Source: Paenibacillus sp. YYML68 (GTDB lineage: Bacteria > Bacillota > Bacilli > Paenibacillales > NBRC-103111). From it: DNA of 64,000 nt. A model generated the notes under the pieces. The model was not told the origin of the DNA. It worked only from the letters and a program-made list of their open reading frames with translations, and did not search any database. The stretch spans positions 3,760,501-3,824,500 of the forward strand of contig NZ_BQYI01000001.1 in NCBI RefSeq assembly GCF_027923405.1, in the 5' to 3' direction. The first letter of the stretch is position 1, and every line of letters begins with the position of its first letter. The position numbers and the translations under genes are program-made. Of the stretch, positions 10,089-18,187 are shown in pieces.

Positions 10089-11307
10089 CGCCGCTTCCCC
10101 CCTTCACTTCACTCAACACCTGCTTGTTGCGGCGGTTCAAGAACCAGCTCAATCCGATCAGCAGCATACCGCCGAGGATGAAGAACAGCGATTTGTCCAT
10201 GAAATTCCATGTCAGCTTGCTGTAAGCGACAAGCGCTGTTCCGACGAACAGCACGGTGCCGAAGTTAACCTTGAAGCTCCAGCCCTCGGCATACCCCCGC
10301 CACAGCACCCCGAGCGAGAAGACGAACAAGCCGAGCAAGTACAACAGCCCCATGCCCTGCGGCACATACATAAATGGCAGCAGCAGCACCCATTCGAAGG
10401 CGCTCGGCAGGCTGCCTCTGTAATATTTACCTGCTAGCGATACGACGAGGACGAACAACAGCAGCCCGATATACGAGAACGGCTCGGCCACGATATCTTC
10501 CCGAATACCGACTCCAGTCCAGTCATGGGTCATCACCAGCACCACGTTGAACAGGAATACAGAGGCTAGCGGCGAAGCCTGCAGTGCGAAGCTGCGTCTC
10601 CGTTCCGGCAGCCAGTCGCCTAGTGCATAGAGCGCCATCATCGGAATGAGCATCCAGCTCGCCTTCAGCTCCGCAGAGAGCGCCCACATCAGCGACTGCA
10701 GGGATACGCTCAGGCTGAACAGTAGCAGCAGCAGCGTGCTGCTCGACCGCCACGCGTACAAGCCGAGCGCAAGCACCATCACCGTGAAGCAGACGTAGCT
10801 GAAGCCGTCGAACTGCGACACGCTGTACCATTGGGCAATGTTGAACAGCGCTATCGACAAAATATATAAGTAACGACTCTTATATAAATAAGCTGCAGCT
10901 GCTCCCGCCGATGCCCATAAAATAAACGACGTGGCGTCGTAGGCGACCATGTGGAACATTTGACCGATCAAAATAATGCCTGCGCCGAAGCTGATGACAC
11001 CAAGACCGATTAAGGCGATGCCAAGCTTCTGCTGTCCGCTGCGCACGAACGACTCTCCGCCAGCATAGAAGCCGACCATCACCGCTGCGATGAACAGCAG
11101 CCTCACAAGCTGTGGAATCTCCTGCCAGTTCGCCGCGACGAAGCTCAGAATGCCTAGGCCGACGAGCACACTCCCAAGCAGAGGCAGCACACCAAGCATG
11201 GATCCTCTGCCCACATACAGAGCAACGATCGCATCCGCCTGCTCGCGGGTCACGATTCCTTTCTCTACCCATATCGGAGCTTCTCTCTCCGCCCATTTCC
11301 TGCTCAT
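10081..11307 (-). CDS. DUF2157 polytopic membrane protein
   Basis: A protein of 408 residues with a soluble N-terminal segment (MSRKWAEREAPIWVEKGIVT) followed by about 12 hydrophobic helices. It matches the DUF2157 family (PF09925). An in-frame start at 11418 exists, but GGGGTGGTG in front of the ATG at 11307 fits the family start better. It is translationally coupled with the downstream GDYXXLXY gene. Function unknown. Confidence 0.8.
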   Translation of the reverse strand: MSRKWAEREAPIWVEKGIVTREQADAIVALYVGRGSMLGVLPLLGSVLVGLGILSFVAANWQEIPQLVRLLFIAAVMVGFYAGGESFVRSGQQKLGIALIGLGVISFGAGIILIGQMFHMVAYDATSFILWASAGAAAAYLYKSRYLYILSIALFNIAQWYSVSQFDGFSYVCFTVMVLALGLYAWRSSSTLLLLLFSLSVSLQSLMWALSAELKASWMLIPMMALYALGDWLPERRRSFALQASPLASVFLFNVVLVMTHDWTGVGIREDIVAEPFSYIGLLLFVLVVSLAGKYYRGSLPSAFEWVLLLPFMYVPQGMGLLYLLGLFVFSLGVLWRGYAEGWSFKVNFGTVLFVGTALVAYSKLTWNFMDKSLFFILGGMLLIGLSWFLNRRNKQVLSEVKGGSGDD

Positions 11308-11508
11308 TCGCACACCACCCCGATTTCCGGCTCTATGCTGCATGATGAGCCTTATTATCTTTAAGTATACAGCTTTCATTCGATAGCTTGTAAGTACTAA
11401 CCTGGCATAGTACCGCATATAGCTGCAATTGTTTCAATTTTAAACTATCGTGCTATATAATAAATGTACTTACAGTCACACTAGGCCAGCTTATGGGAGG
11501 AACCGATC

Positions 11509-12555
11509 ATGATATCCAGAAGACTATTTGTGAAGCAGCTGCTCGCTCTGATTACGCTCGTCACCGGCGGCGTTGCCGCATCGCGAAGCTTGCTCCGCCC
11601 TGAGCCGGAACAGGCACAGCCTGTCGCAGCAGAGAGCGCTCCAGCTGACAAGGACGCGCAGCAGGCAGCTAATCAAGGCGAGGGAGCTCTGCTTGCCTCG
11701 TTTTTTTTGCTCAGCGACATTCATATATCGGTAGCCGATACGTCGATTGGCGACAAGCTCGATCTGGCGCTCAAGGATGTGACTGACTTCGAATCGCCTG
11801 TGGATACAATTATATTCGGCGGGGACTTGACCGACTTCGCCCGTGATATTGAATATAAGCAGCTGCGCACCATACTGAATCGCTATAAGCTACCGCCCTA
11901 CTACGCCAATATGGGCAATCATGACTACTATGACATTTGGCTGACTGACGAGGGTGCTTTCTCGACCGAAACGATGCCGAACGGCAAGACAGACGCGATG
12001 GCCAGAGAGCGTTTCATTCAATTTTTCAATTACAAGGGTAAGCCTTATACCGATGTGTGGGTGAACGGTGTTCACTTCATCCTGCTGTCGCAGGAGCTGT
12101 ATGTGCAGGAGAAAAAAGATGTCGGCGAAGGCGCCTGGTATTCGGATGAGCAGCTCGCCTGGCTCGAGGAGACGCTGAAGGCGCACCAGGACGGGAAGCC
12201 TGCGCTCATCTTCATCCATCAGCCGCTGCCTGCTCCCGGAACGGACGGCGGCACACACCGGGTCATTCGCGCCAAGAGGCTGCGCGCCATTCTGGAGCCG
12301 TACCGGAACGTATTCGTGTTCTCCGGACATACGCACCGCAACTTCCGCAGCACGAATCAGTATAACACGGAGAACACGTTCCACTGGTTCAGCAACGCGT
12401 CCGTCGGCAAGACACGCTCAGCCGGAGACGGCAAGCCTGCCGTGCAAGGCATGTATGTGCAGGTGTATGCCGATCGCGTCGTCGTACGCGGGCGTGAATT
12501 CAGCGATCGCTCCTGGATTGCGTCCGCCTCCTGGACCGTGCCCCTGAAGGCCTAG
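11509..12555 (+). CDS. Tat-exported calcineurin-like metallophosphoesterase
   Basis: A 348-residue metallophosphoesterase. The N-terminus SRRLFVKQLLALITL matches a twin-arginine signal (S-R-R-x-F-x-K), so the folded, metal-loaded enzyme is probably exported. The calcineurin motifs follow in order: LSDIHI (Asp70, His72), GGDLTDF (Asp106), GNHDYYD (Asn137-His-Asp), the helix before FIHQPLP, and FSGHTHRN. The two-metal centre hydrolyses phosphate esters; the substrate is unknown. A GGGAGGA site precedes the ATG, and TATAAT lies at 11456-11461. The gene stands alone between the DUF2157 pair and the pel region. Confidence 0.88.
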   Translation: MISRRLFVKQLLALITLVTGGVAASRSLLRPEPEQAQPVAAESAPADKDAQQAANQGEGALLASFFLLSDIHISVADTSIGDKLDLALKDVTDFESPVDTIIFGGDLTDFARDIEYKQLRTILNRYKLPPYYANMGNHDYYDIWLTDEGAFSTETMPNGKTDAMARERFIQFFNYKGKPYTDVWVNGVHFILLSQELYVQEKKDVGEGAWYSDEQLAWLEETLKAHQDGKPALIFIHQPLPAPGTDGGTHRVIRAKRLRAILEPYRNVFVFSGHTHRNFRSTNQYNTENTFHWFSNASVGKTRSAGDGKPAVQGMYVQVYADRVVVRGREFSDRSWIASASWTVPLKA

Positions 12556-12599
12556 TCGGCTCATTGGACGCTTGAAGCGCTGCACAGCGGGGCCATGCT

Positions 12600-13448
12600 C
12601 TAGTCGTGCAGCTTATCGTAGCCGTACGGTGAATCCCAGTGCACATACTTCAGCTTCGCGGCTTCCTTCGCACCTTCCTTGCCTGGCGGAGCGATCGACA
12701 CGGAGAAGACGGCTACTCCCTTGCGTTGCTCCCGGCGAAGCCGATCGACGCGCTGACTTACCCACTCGCTGTCCTTCCAGCCGCGCTGCCAGTCCTCCCA
12801 GAGGAAGCCGTGTATGTAGCCCGAGGCGGCAGACAGTGAGTCGAAGCCGCGGTTCTGAATGACCAGCATCGTCCCGAACCGTTCGCGGATACTTCTCAGC
12901 AGCTCGCGGTACCCGTCCCGAAGCTGCTGCTGCAGACCGGGATCAACCACATATTCGTCGATGTCGCCGACCGTGTCGAGGAACACGACGCCGAAGCCTT
13001 TATTCGCAGCCGACGCACCGATCTCCTCGAGCAGCAGCTCCCGGTATTCAGGACGACGCAGGTCCATCAGGTAAGCGTCCCATTGCGGGATATGTACTTT
13101 TCGACCGTGCTGTATGAGGTAATGAGCGTCCTGCAGTCGTTCGAGACGCCACCTGTTCCAGGCCGGAGTCTCCATGACACTGATATAGGCCGCAGGCATC
13201 GTTCCTGCCAGCTTCAGCTGCTCCACCTGCGAGGCGGTATAGCTCTGCGGCTCGATGACAGCCAGCTGTGCCTTCGTAAGCTCGGCCATCGTTCGCTCGC
13301 TTGGAGGACCGTAATAAATTTGGAACGATTTGACTTCATGCAGCGGTCCCTTCTTAACCTTCCAGAACGGGAGCATGAACAAGACGGTGCCGACGCATAG
13401 CACCGCCGCAGCCGCAATACGTGTACGCTTACCTGGCATTGTTCTCAT
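12600..13448 (-). CDS. GH114-like hydrolase, candidate Pel polysaccharide hydrolase
   Basis: A 282-residue protein with an N-terminal signal/anchor helix (about 10-28) and a TIM-barrel-like domain of the GH114 (endo-alpha-1,4-polygalactosaminidase) / PelA-hydrolase type. Visible signatures are VIEPQSY near 64-70, YLMDLRRPEYRELLLEE at 126-142 and VVFLDTVGD at 154-162, whose acidic residues are candidate catalytic and substrate-binding groups. It is transcribed divergently from the pel operon. In Gram-negative PelA this hydrolase is fused to the deacetylase; here the deacetylase is a separate gene, so this protein may supply the missing domain. That role is inferred from family and position. 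Confidence 0.72.
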   Translation of the reverse strand: MRTMPGKRTRIAAAAVLCVGTVLFMLPFWKVKKGPLHEVKSFQIYYGPPSERTMAELTKAQLAVIEPQSYTASQVEQLKLAGTMPAAYISVMETPAWNRWRLERLQDAHYLIQHGRKVHIPQWDAYLMDLRRPEYRELLLEEIGASAANKGFGVVFLDTVGDIDEYVVDPGLQQQLRDGYRELLRSIRERFGTMLVIQNRGFDSLSAASGYIHGFLWEDWQRGWKDSEWVSQRVDRLRREQRKGVAVFSVSIAPPGKEGAKEAAKLKYVHWDSPYGYDKLHD

Positions 13449-13511
13449 TAAGGTACAATTCCCTTCTACCTCTACTTATTATTGGAATGGAACGATTCAG
13501 CAATTAACGTT

Positions 13512-13548
13512 ATTATACAAGCATAAGCTTGCACGGGCTATAGCCTGT
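13512..13548. promoter_or_regulatory. divergent control region between the hydrolase and the pel operon
   Basis: On the minus strand a TATAAT (13512-13517) serves the hydrolase gene. Upstream of it lie two inverted repeats, CAAGC-ATAA-GCTTG (13518-13531) and GGCTATAGCC (13536-13545, near-palindromic out to 13533-13548). They occupy the spacer and -35 of that promoter and could bind a regulator that also controls the pel operon. Confidence 0.4.
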
Positions 13549-13608
13549 AGATTGGTCAAGACTCGGAGCATCTAACCTATGTGACCGTATTCGATATGGA
13601 GGTTAATC

Positions 13609-14028
13609 ATGAAACAGCTTGTCATCGTTGACGACGATACCGTATTGCTGAGCCTGCTGCACGATATGTTCGCGCTGCGCGGCCTTGACGTCCGCACGTT
13701 CGATCAGCCATCGGAGGCACTCGCCCACATTCAACCAGAGACGACAGACGCTGTATTGTCCGATTGCCTGATGCCCGGCATGGACGGCTACTCCCTGTGC
13801 AGAGAGCTGCGCTCGCGGCCAGGCTTCGCCCGCAAGCCGATCTTCATCATGAGCGCCAAGCATTCGATCAGTGAGCTGGCGAAGGCCATGGCCGCTGGCG
13901 CAGACGAATATATTATTAAGCCGTTCCAGCCTGATGACATCGTCCAGCGGCTGATGGCTGCTTACCGCAAGAAGCATAATCCGATCGTGATGAAATCCGG
14001 TGATGACAGAAGGGACGACCCCCATTGA
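13609..14028 (+). CDS. single-domain response regulator at the head of the pel operon
   Basis: A 139-residue CheY-like receiver without an output domain. It has the acidic pocket VDDD (8-10), the phospho-acceptor Asp52 in SDCLMPGMDGYS, the switch Ser82 in IMSAK and Lys104 in YIIKPFQPDD. GGAGG supports the ATG. The stop overlaps the TTG start of pelD (TTGA), so the two are translationally coupled. It probably signals by protein contact, perhaps to PelD or to the synthase. No histidine kinase is nearby. Confidence 0.85.
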   Translation: MKQLVIVDDDTVLLSLLHDMFALRGLDVRTFDQPSEALAHIQPETTDAVLSDCLMPGMDGYSLCRELRSRPGFARKPIFIMSAKHSISELAKAMAAGADEYIIKPFQPDDIVQRLMAAYRKKHNPIVMKSGDDRRDDPH

Positions 14029-15254
14029 TTTATAAACATACGAAGCGATGGCTCCCCCTGATCGAGCTGCTTGCTGTGATGGGCATCATCTTCGCGGGCA
14101 TGACGATATGGCAGTGGAGCTTCCATGACTGGTCGCCGAATCCACTGCTATTTGTTGTCCTCTATTTCGCTCTACGATACGGCATTCGTTCTGGCCTACC
14201 TGCTGCCGTCCTCGCCGTTCTCCTATATGCATGGGAAGTGTATGAGAAGGAGCAGGATTTATTTTTTATGCTGAATGATTGGCTATTGTACAAGTGGGTT
14301 GTAATATTTCTGCTCACTGGACTTGTCGTCGGCTTCTACGCGTCGGAATGGCGGTCGCGCTACTTCACCTTGGCCGGCGAGTACGAGGAGCAGGAAGCTC
14401 GCTTCACCAAGATCGAGCAGAGCTACAAGGAGCTGAGCATCGTGAAGGAGGCGCTGGAGAAGCGCATTGTAGGCGCGCAGGACAGCCTATTCACACTGTA
14501 CAAGATGGCCAAGGCGCTCGGCTCGGATGACTCGGAGATTATATTCACCGATGCAGTGCGTCTATTCAAGGAGCTGATTGGTGCTAGCTCCATCGTCATC
14601 TACCGGATGGATTCGTCCGGCAAGGCGCTGCGCCTGAAGGTCAGCTACGGCGCTGGGACGAGCTACCCATCCTCCGTCTTCATGGATCAGGACTCGCTGT
14701 ACCGACGCGTCTGCGAGAGCAGGCTCATCCAGCTGCGCAGCGAGCAGGAGCAATCGAGCATCCCGGTGATGGCCGGTCCCATCGTCGGTGAGCACGGCGA
14801 CTTGATCGGCGTTATCGGCTTGAACGGCCTCGACTTCAAGACGGTGAACCGGCAGACGGTGGAGCTGTTCCGGCTTATTCTGCTATGGATGGGCGAGAGC
14901 TTCGTGAAGGCGTATCGACTCGAGAAGGCGGCTAGACAGGAGAAGAGCTTCCCGGGCACTTCGATCTTGAAGCCGGAGCACTTCTACAGCCGTCTAACCG
15001 AGGAGACGACGCGCGCCTCCGACTTCGACCAGCAATTTGCACTGTTCCAGCTGCCGATTGATTTCGGAGCACAAGACAGCGAGGCTGGACTGCGCGAGGT
15101 AGAGTCGTTACTTAAGCATACGCTGCGTGAGAACGACGTCATGACCTATGATGCCTTCCGCGGCGAGCTGCTGTTCCTGCTGCCGGCGACTTCGCCGGAG
15201 CTGAAGGATAAGATCGAGCAGCGAATTCGCAGTCGATTCCAGGAAGGGGCTTAG
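14025..15254 (+). CDS. pelD: PelD-like c-di-GMP receptor (membrane, GAF, degenerate GGDEF)
   Basis: A 409-residue protein with the PelD layout: four membrane helices (about 10-30, 39-52, 57-72, 89-106), a coiled coil (about 110-155), a GAF-like domain and a degenerate GGDEF domain. The GGDEF motif is replaced by FRGEL (378-382), so no cyclase activity is expected. The inhibitory-site motif RxxD is retained as Arg368-Glu-Asn-Asp371, which in PelD proteins binds c-di-GMP. The start is TTG at 14025, overlapping the receiver gene; AAGGG lies upstream. By homology it switches on Pel synthesis when c-di-GMP is high. Confidence 0.8.
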   Translation: MIYKHTKRWLPLIELLAVMGIIFAGMTIWQWSFHDWSPNPLLFVVLYFALRYGIRSGLPAAVLAVLLYAWEVYEKEQDLFFMLNDWLLYKWVVIFLLTGLVVGFYASEWRSRYFTLAGEYEEQEARFTKIEQSYKELSIVKEALEKRIVGAQDSLFTLYKMAKALGSDDSEIIFTDAVRLFKELIGASSIVIYRMDSSGKALRLKVSYGAGTSYPSSVFMDQDSLYRRVCESRLIQLRSEQEQSSIPVMAGPIVGEHGDLIGVIGLNGLDFKTVNRQTVELFRLILLWMGESFVKAYRLEKAARQEKSFPGTSILKPEHFYSRLTEETTRASDFDQQFALFQLPIDFGAQDSEAGLREVESLLKHTLRENDVMTYDAFRGELLFLLPATSPELKDKIEQRIRSRFQEGA

Positions 15255-15259
15255 CCGCG

Positions 15260-16372
15260 ATGAAACGAACACGCACCTCCAAGCATCGGGATTTGCCCCG
15301 CTTCATCGTGTGGCTCGTCGTGCTGACAGCAGCGCTCGGAACGATCGACTTCCTGGCCTTCCTGCTGCTGTCCCCGAAGCTGGCGCTCGCCTTCCCGGGC
15401 CTGGCCGGACTTGGCATCGGCTGGGCCGCTGCCTTTGCGCTTCATTCGTTCAGCTGCGCCTTGGTGTACGCCTTATTTACGTTCAAGCGGGGCATCCGCG
15501 TCCGAGATCAAGTGAGCCTGCAGCCGCTCTATACGATGGCTCTATTTTTGCCTGGAATCGGGCTCATGTTCATCTCGCTGCTGCTGCTGTTCTTGTTCAT
15601 CGGCAGGTATGACGATCAGTTTTTTACCGAATATGAAAATTATGTGTACTATACACCCGACTCGCTGGAGACGTATGTCGTCCATATGGACAAGGCGAAC
15701 GGCCTTGTGCCTGTTCGTGAAATTCTGCAATCCGGCAGCCACGACAGCAAGAAGGAAGCGCTGTTCTCCTTGCTCCAATATGAAGGCAGTGCGAAGGTTG
15801 CGCTGTTCCAGGAAGCGCTGCGTGATCAAGACCCCGAGGTCGTCCATTACGCTGCGACATCGCTCAATTACTTGAACGAATCGTACGTCCTAAGCCTGAA
15901 GCGGCTCACGCAGGCGCTGAAGGAGGACGAGCTGTCGCTTCCGATCTGGAGCGAGCTGCTCGAGACGTACGAGCACTATCTGGAGAGCAGGCTACTGAGC
16001 GCGGAGCTGGCTGCTGGGGTAGAGGAAGCATGGAGCCGTTTGATCGAACGCGGTCAATCGCTGTTCCCCACAGAGCCGATGTTCACCGCATTCGCGTGCC
16101 GGGCCGCCCTATGGAGATGCGATTACAAGGTCGCCGAGCGGTATGCGCGTACACTTGGGCAGACGCCTGCTTACCGGTATTTGGCCTATGCGGCGCAAGC
16201 CGAAGCGCTGTACAGCGGGGGTCAATTCGAGGAGCTGCAGCAGCTGGCGCGGCGCTGGCAGGAGAGCGGAGAGCCGATTCCGGACCGCTACGCATCAGCT
16301 GTAGAGCTGTGGAAGGAGATGAATGGAAGCCTTGTCCCGCAAACGCAAAATGTTTACCTTCGTTACCGGTAG
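15260..16372 (+). CDS. pelE: PelE-like membrane protein with helical repeats
   Basis: A 370-residue protein with several N-terminal membrane helices (about 14-37, 43-73, 91-114) and a long alpha-helical soluble part resembling TPR/HEAT repeats (SLLQYEGSAKVALFQEALRD and following). This is the layout of PelE, a scaffold in the Pel synthase complex. It starts 5 bp after pelD and ends 50 bp inside the next gene, so it lies within a coupled operon. Sequence identity of PelE proteins is low; the call rests on layout and position. Confidence 0.7.
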   Translation: MKRTRTSKHRDLPRFIVWLVVLTAALGTIDFLAFLLLSPKLALAFPGLAGLGIGWAAAFALHSFSCALVYALFTFKRGIRVRDQVSLQPLYTMALFLPGIGLMFISLLLLFLFIGRYDDQFFTEYENYVYYTPDSLETYVVHMDKANGLVPVREILQSGSHDSKKEALFSLLQYEGSAKVALFQEALRDQDPEVVHYAATSLNYLNESYVLSLKRLTQALKEDELSLPIWSELLETYEHYLESRLLSAELAAGVEEAWSRLIERGQSLFPTEPMFTAFACRAALWRCDYKVAERYARTLGQTPAYRYLAYAAQAEALYSGGQFEELQQLARRWQESGEPIPDRYASAVELWKEMNGSLVPQTQNVYLRYR

Positions 16373-18185
16373 TCTACTCGCCGTCGGACTGCTGCTGCAG
16401 CTGCTGCGGATCGTTCAAATTTTCCCTTCCATCAGTATCACCGCCTACATGGAGAAGCCTCTCCAGCTTCTCACCGCTTCAGCAAGCGAGCTGGAACCGC
16501 CCCCCGGCGCTGCCGAGCTCGAGCTGAAGCTATATGTGAGGTCTGGCGACACAGAAGGGGTTAAGGTATTCGGCAACCTCGTCCGTGCGCTGGAGCTGGC
16601 CAAGCTGCCGTGGGAGGAAGTGGAGGCTGAAGATATAGAGGAGCTCGAGCCGCGCGGCTGGCAGGTGCTTGTGCTGTGCGGCGAGCAGGTGTCGGAGCTG
16701 GAGCTCGAAGCTGTGAAGCGATACGTGTCCGCTGGCGGACGGCTCGCTGTCTTGACCCGATTCCTGGAACCGAGCTGGAACGAACTTCTTGGCATTCGCA
16801 TTAATGAAGGCTATTTGAACAATACCGCCTACGGTATTCAGTTCATCAAGTCGGTGTTCCCCGGCTATCCGAGCTTGCCCGAGACGAACAAGACGCTATC
16901 GAACAGCATGCTGAAGGTCGAGCTGAACGAAGCGGCTGATGTATATGCTGCCGTCGAGAAGGTACCGCTGCTATGGACCCATTCGTACGGACAGGGCAAG
17001 GTGCTCGTCTGGAACGCTACAGGTAATACTCAGAAATCGGTACGAGGTCTACTCGTGCATTCGCTCGGACTGGTGACCGACAGTCTGGTGACTGCTCAGG
17101 TCGGTATTCGGAGCCTGAACATCGATGACTTCCCTTCGCCTGCTCCGGATGCGACCAATCCCATCATCGCCAAGGAATACGGAATGAGTACGGCGGACTA
17201 TTATGAGCGCGTATGGTGGACCGACATGGAGCGGTTCGCCTTGCAATACAACTGGAAGTATACCGGTCTCATGATCGGGAATTACCGCAACGAGACAACC
17301 CCTCCCTTCGCGTCGCTAGTGGAGGAGGACGCGCACGTGACGCGCTACTTCGGCTCGAAGCTGCTGCGGATCGGCGGCGAGCTCGGTGTGCACGGCTACA
17401 ACCACCAGTCGCTCGTGACCACAGAGGAGCCGATTCCAGCCTACCTCGGCTACAAGCCTTGGCCGAATGTGGAGGCGATGACGCTCGGCCTGAAGCAGCT
17501 GGCTGAGCTTGCGCACTATCACCTGCCCGAGCATGAGCTGCGAACCTATGTGCCGCCGTCCAACATCCTTGGACCTACAGGTAAGGAGGCTATCGCCCAG
17601 GGGCTGCCGAGCGTGAGCATTTTGGCTGGACTGTACGAGGACACAGGTGAGCCCGGTGTCCTCGTACAGGAGTTCGGACCTGATCCGGATGACGACCGCT
17701 TCTACAGCTTCCCACGCATGACGAGCGGATATTGGCTGAACGATACGAGCTTGTTCCTGCAGAACGATGTGATTGCCAACCTCGGTCTCGTGCATCACTT
17801 CGTCCACCCCGACGATGTGCTCGACAGCAGACGCTCGTTCGGCAAGGGCTGGGGCTTCCTGAGCTCTTGGTTCGAGGATTGGATGAATGCACTTGTGAAG
17901 TCCTATCCCCATCTCGAGCCGCTGACGGTACGGGATGCGGTCAACAAGCTGAGTACGTATCAGGACGGTACCATCCGCACTTATTACACCGCGAATGAGA
18001 TGACCGTTGTGGCCGATCAGGTGCCCGCACCGATCCATTACATCGTACGTGCGCCATCGGGCCTTAAGCCAGTCGCAGCCGCCAAGGACTTCTCCCTGTT
18101 CGAGGTAGACGCCGAGAACAGGCTCTGGCGTGTGGAAGCTAGCAAATCACGAATTACGATCACATTCCAAGCAGAGGAGGAGTAA
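16323..18185 (+). CDS. pelADA: PelA-type polysaccharide deacetylase (DUF2194)
   Basis: A 620-residue membrane-anchored protein (helix about 11-33) matching DUF2194. An N-terminal Rossmann-like region (about 67-255) precedes a CE4-like deacetylase barrel. Metal-site candidates are Asp268-Asp269 in LNIDDFPSP and His357/His361 in GVHGYNHQS, matching the CE4 Asp-His-His triad. By homology it removes acetyl groups from Pel, a GalNAc-rich polymer. The start overlaps pelE by 50 bp, with a GGAAGGAG site inside pelE. Unlike Pseudomonas PelA it lacks the hydrolase domain, which seems to be coded separately at 12600-13448. Confidence 0.8.
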   Translation: MEALSRKRKMFTFVTGSLLAVGLLLQLLRIVQIFPSISITAYMEKPLQLLTASASELEPPPGAAELELKLYVRSGDTEGVKVFGNLVRALELAKLPWEEVEAEDIEELEPRGWQVLVLCGEQVSELELEAVKRYVSAGGRLAVLTRFLEPSWNELLGIRINEGYLNNTAYGIQFIKSVFPGYPSLPETNKTLSNSMLKVELNEAADVYAAVEKVPLLWTHSYGQGKVLVWNATGNTQKSVRGLLVHSLGLVTDSLVTAQVGIRSLNIDDFPSPAPDATNPIIAKEYGMSTADYYERVWWTDMERFALQYNWKYTGLMIGNYRNETTPPFASLVEEDAHVTRYFGSKLLRIGGELGVHGYNHQSLVTTEEPIPAYLGYKPWPNVEAMTLGLKQLAELAHYHLPEHELRTYVPPSNILGPTGKEAIAQGLPSVSILAGLYEDTGEPGVLVQEFGPDPDDDRFYSFPRMTSGYWLNDTSLFLQNDVIANLGLVHHFVHPDDVLDSRRSFGKGWGFLSSWFEDWMNALVKSYPHLEPLTVRDAVNKLSTYQDGTIRTYYTANEMTVVADQVPAPIHYIVRAPSGLKPVAAAKDFSLFEVDAENRLWRVEASKSRITITFQAEEE

Positions 18186-18187
18186 GG

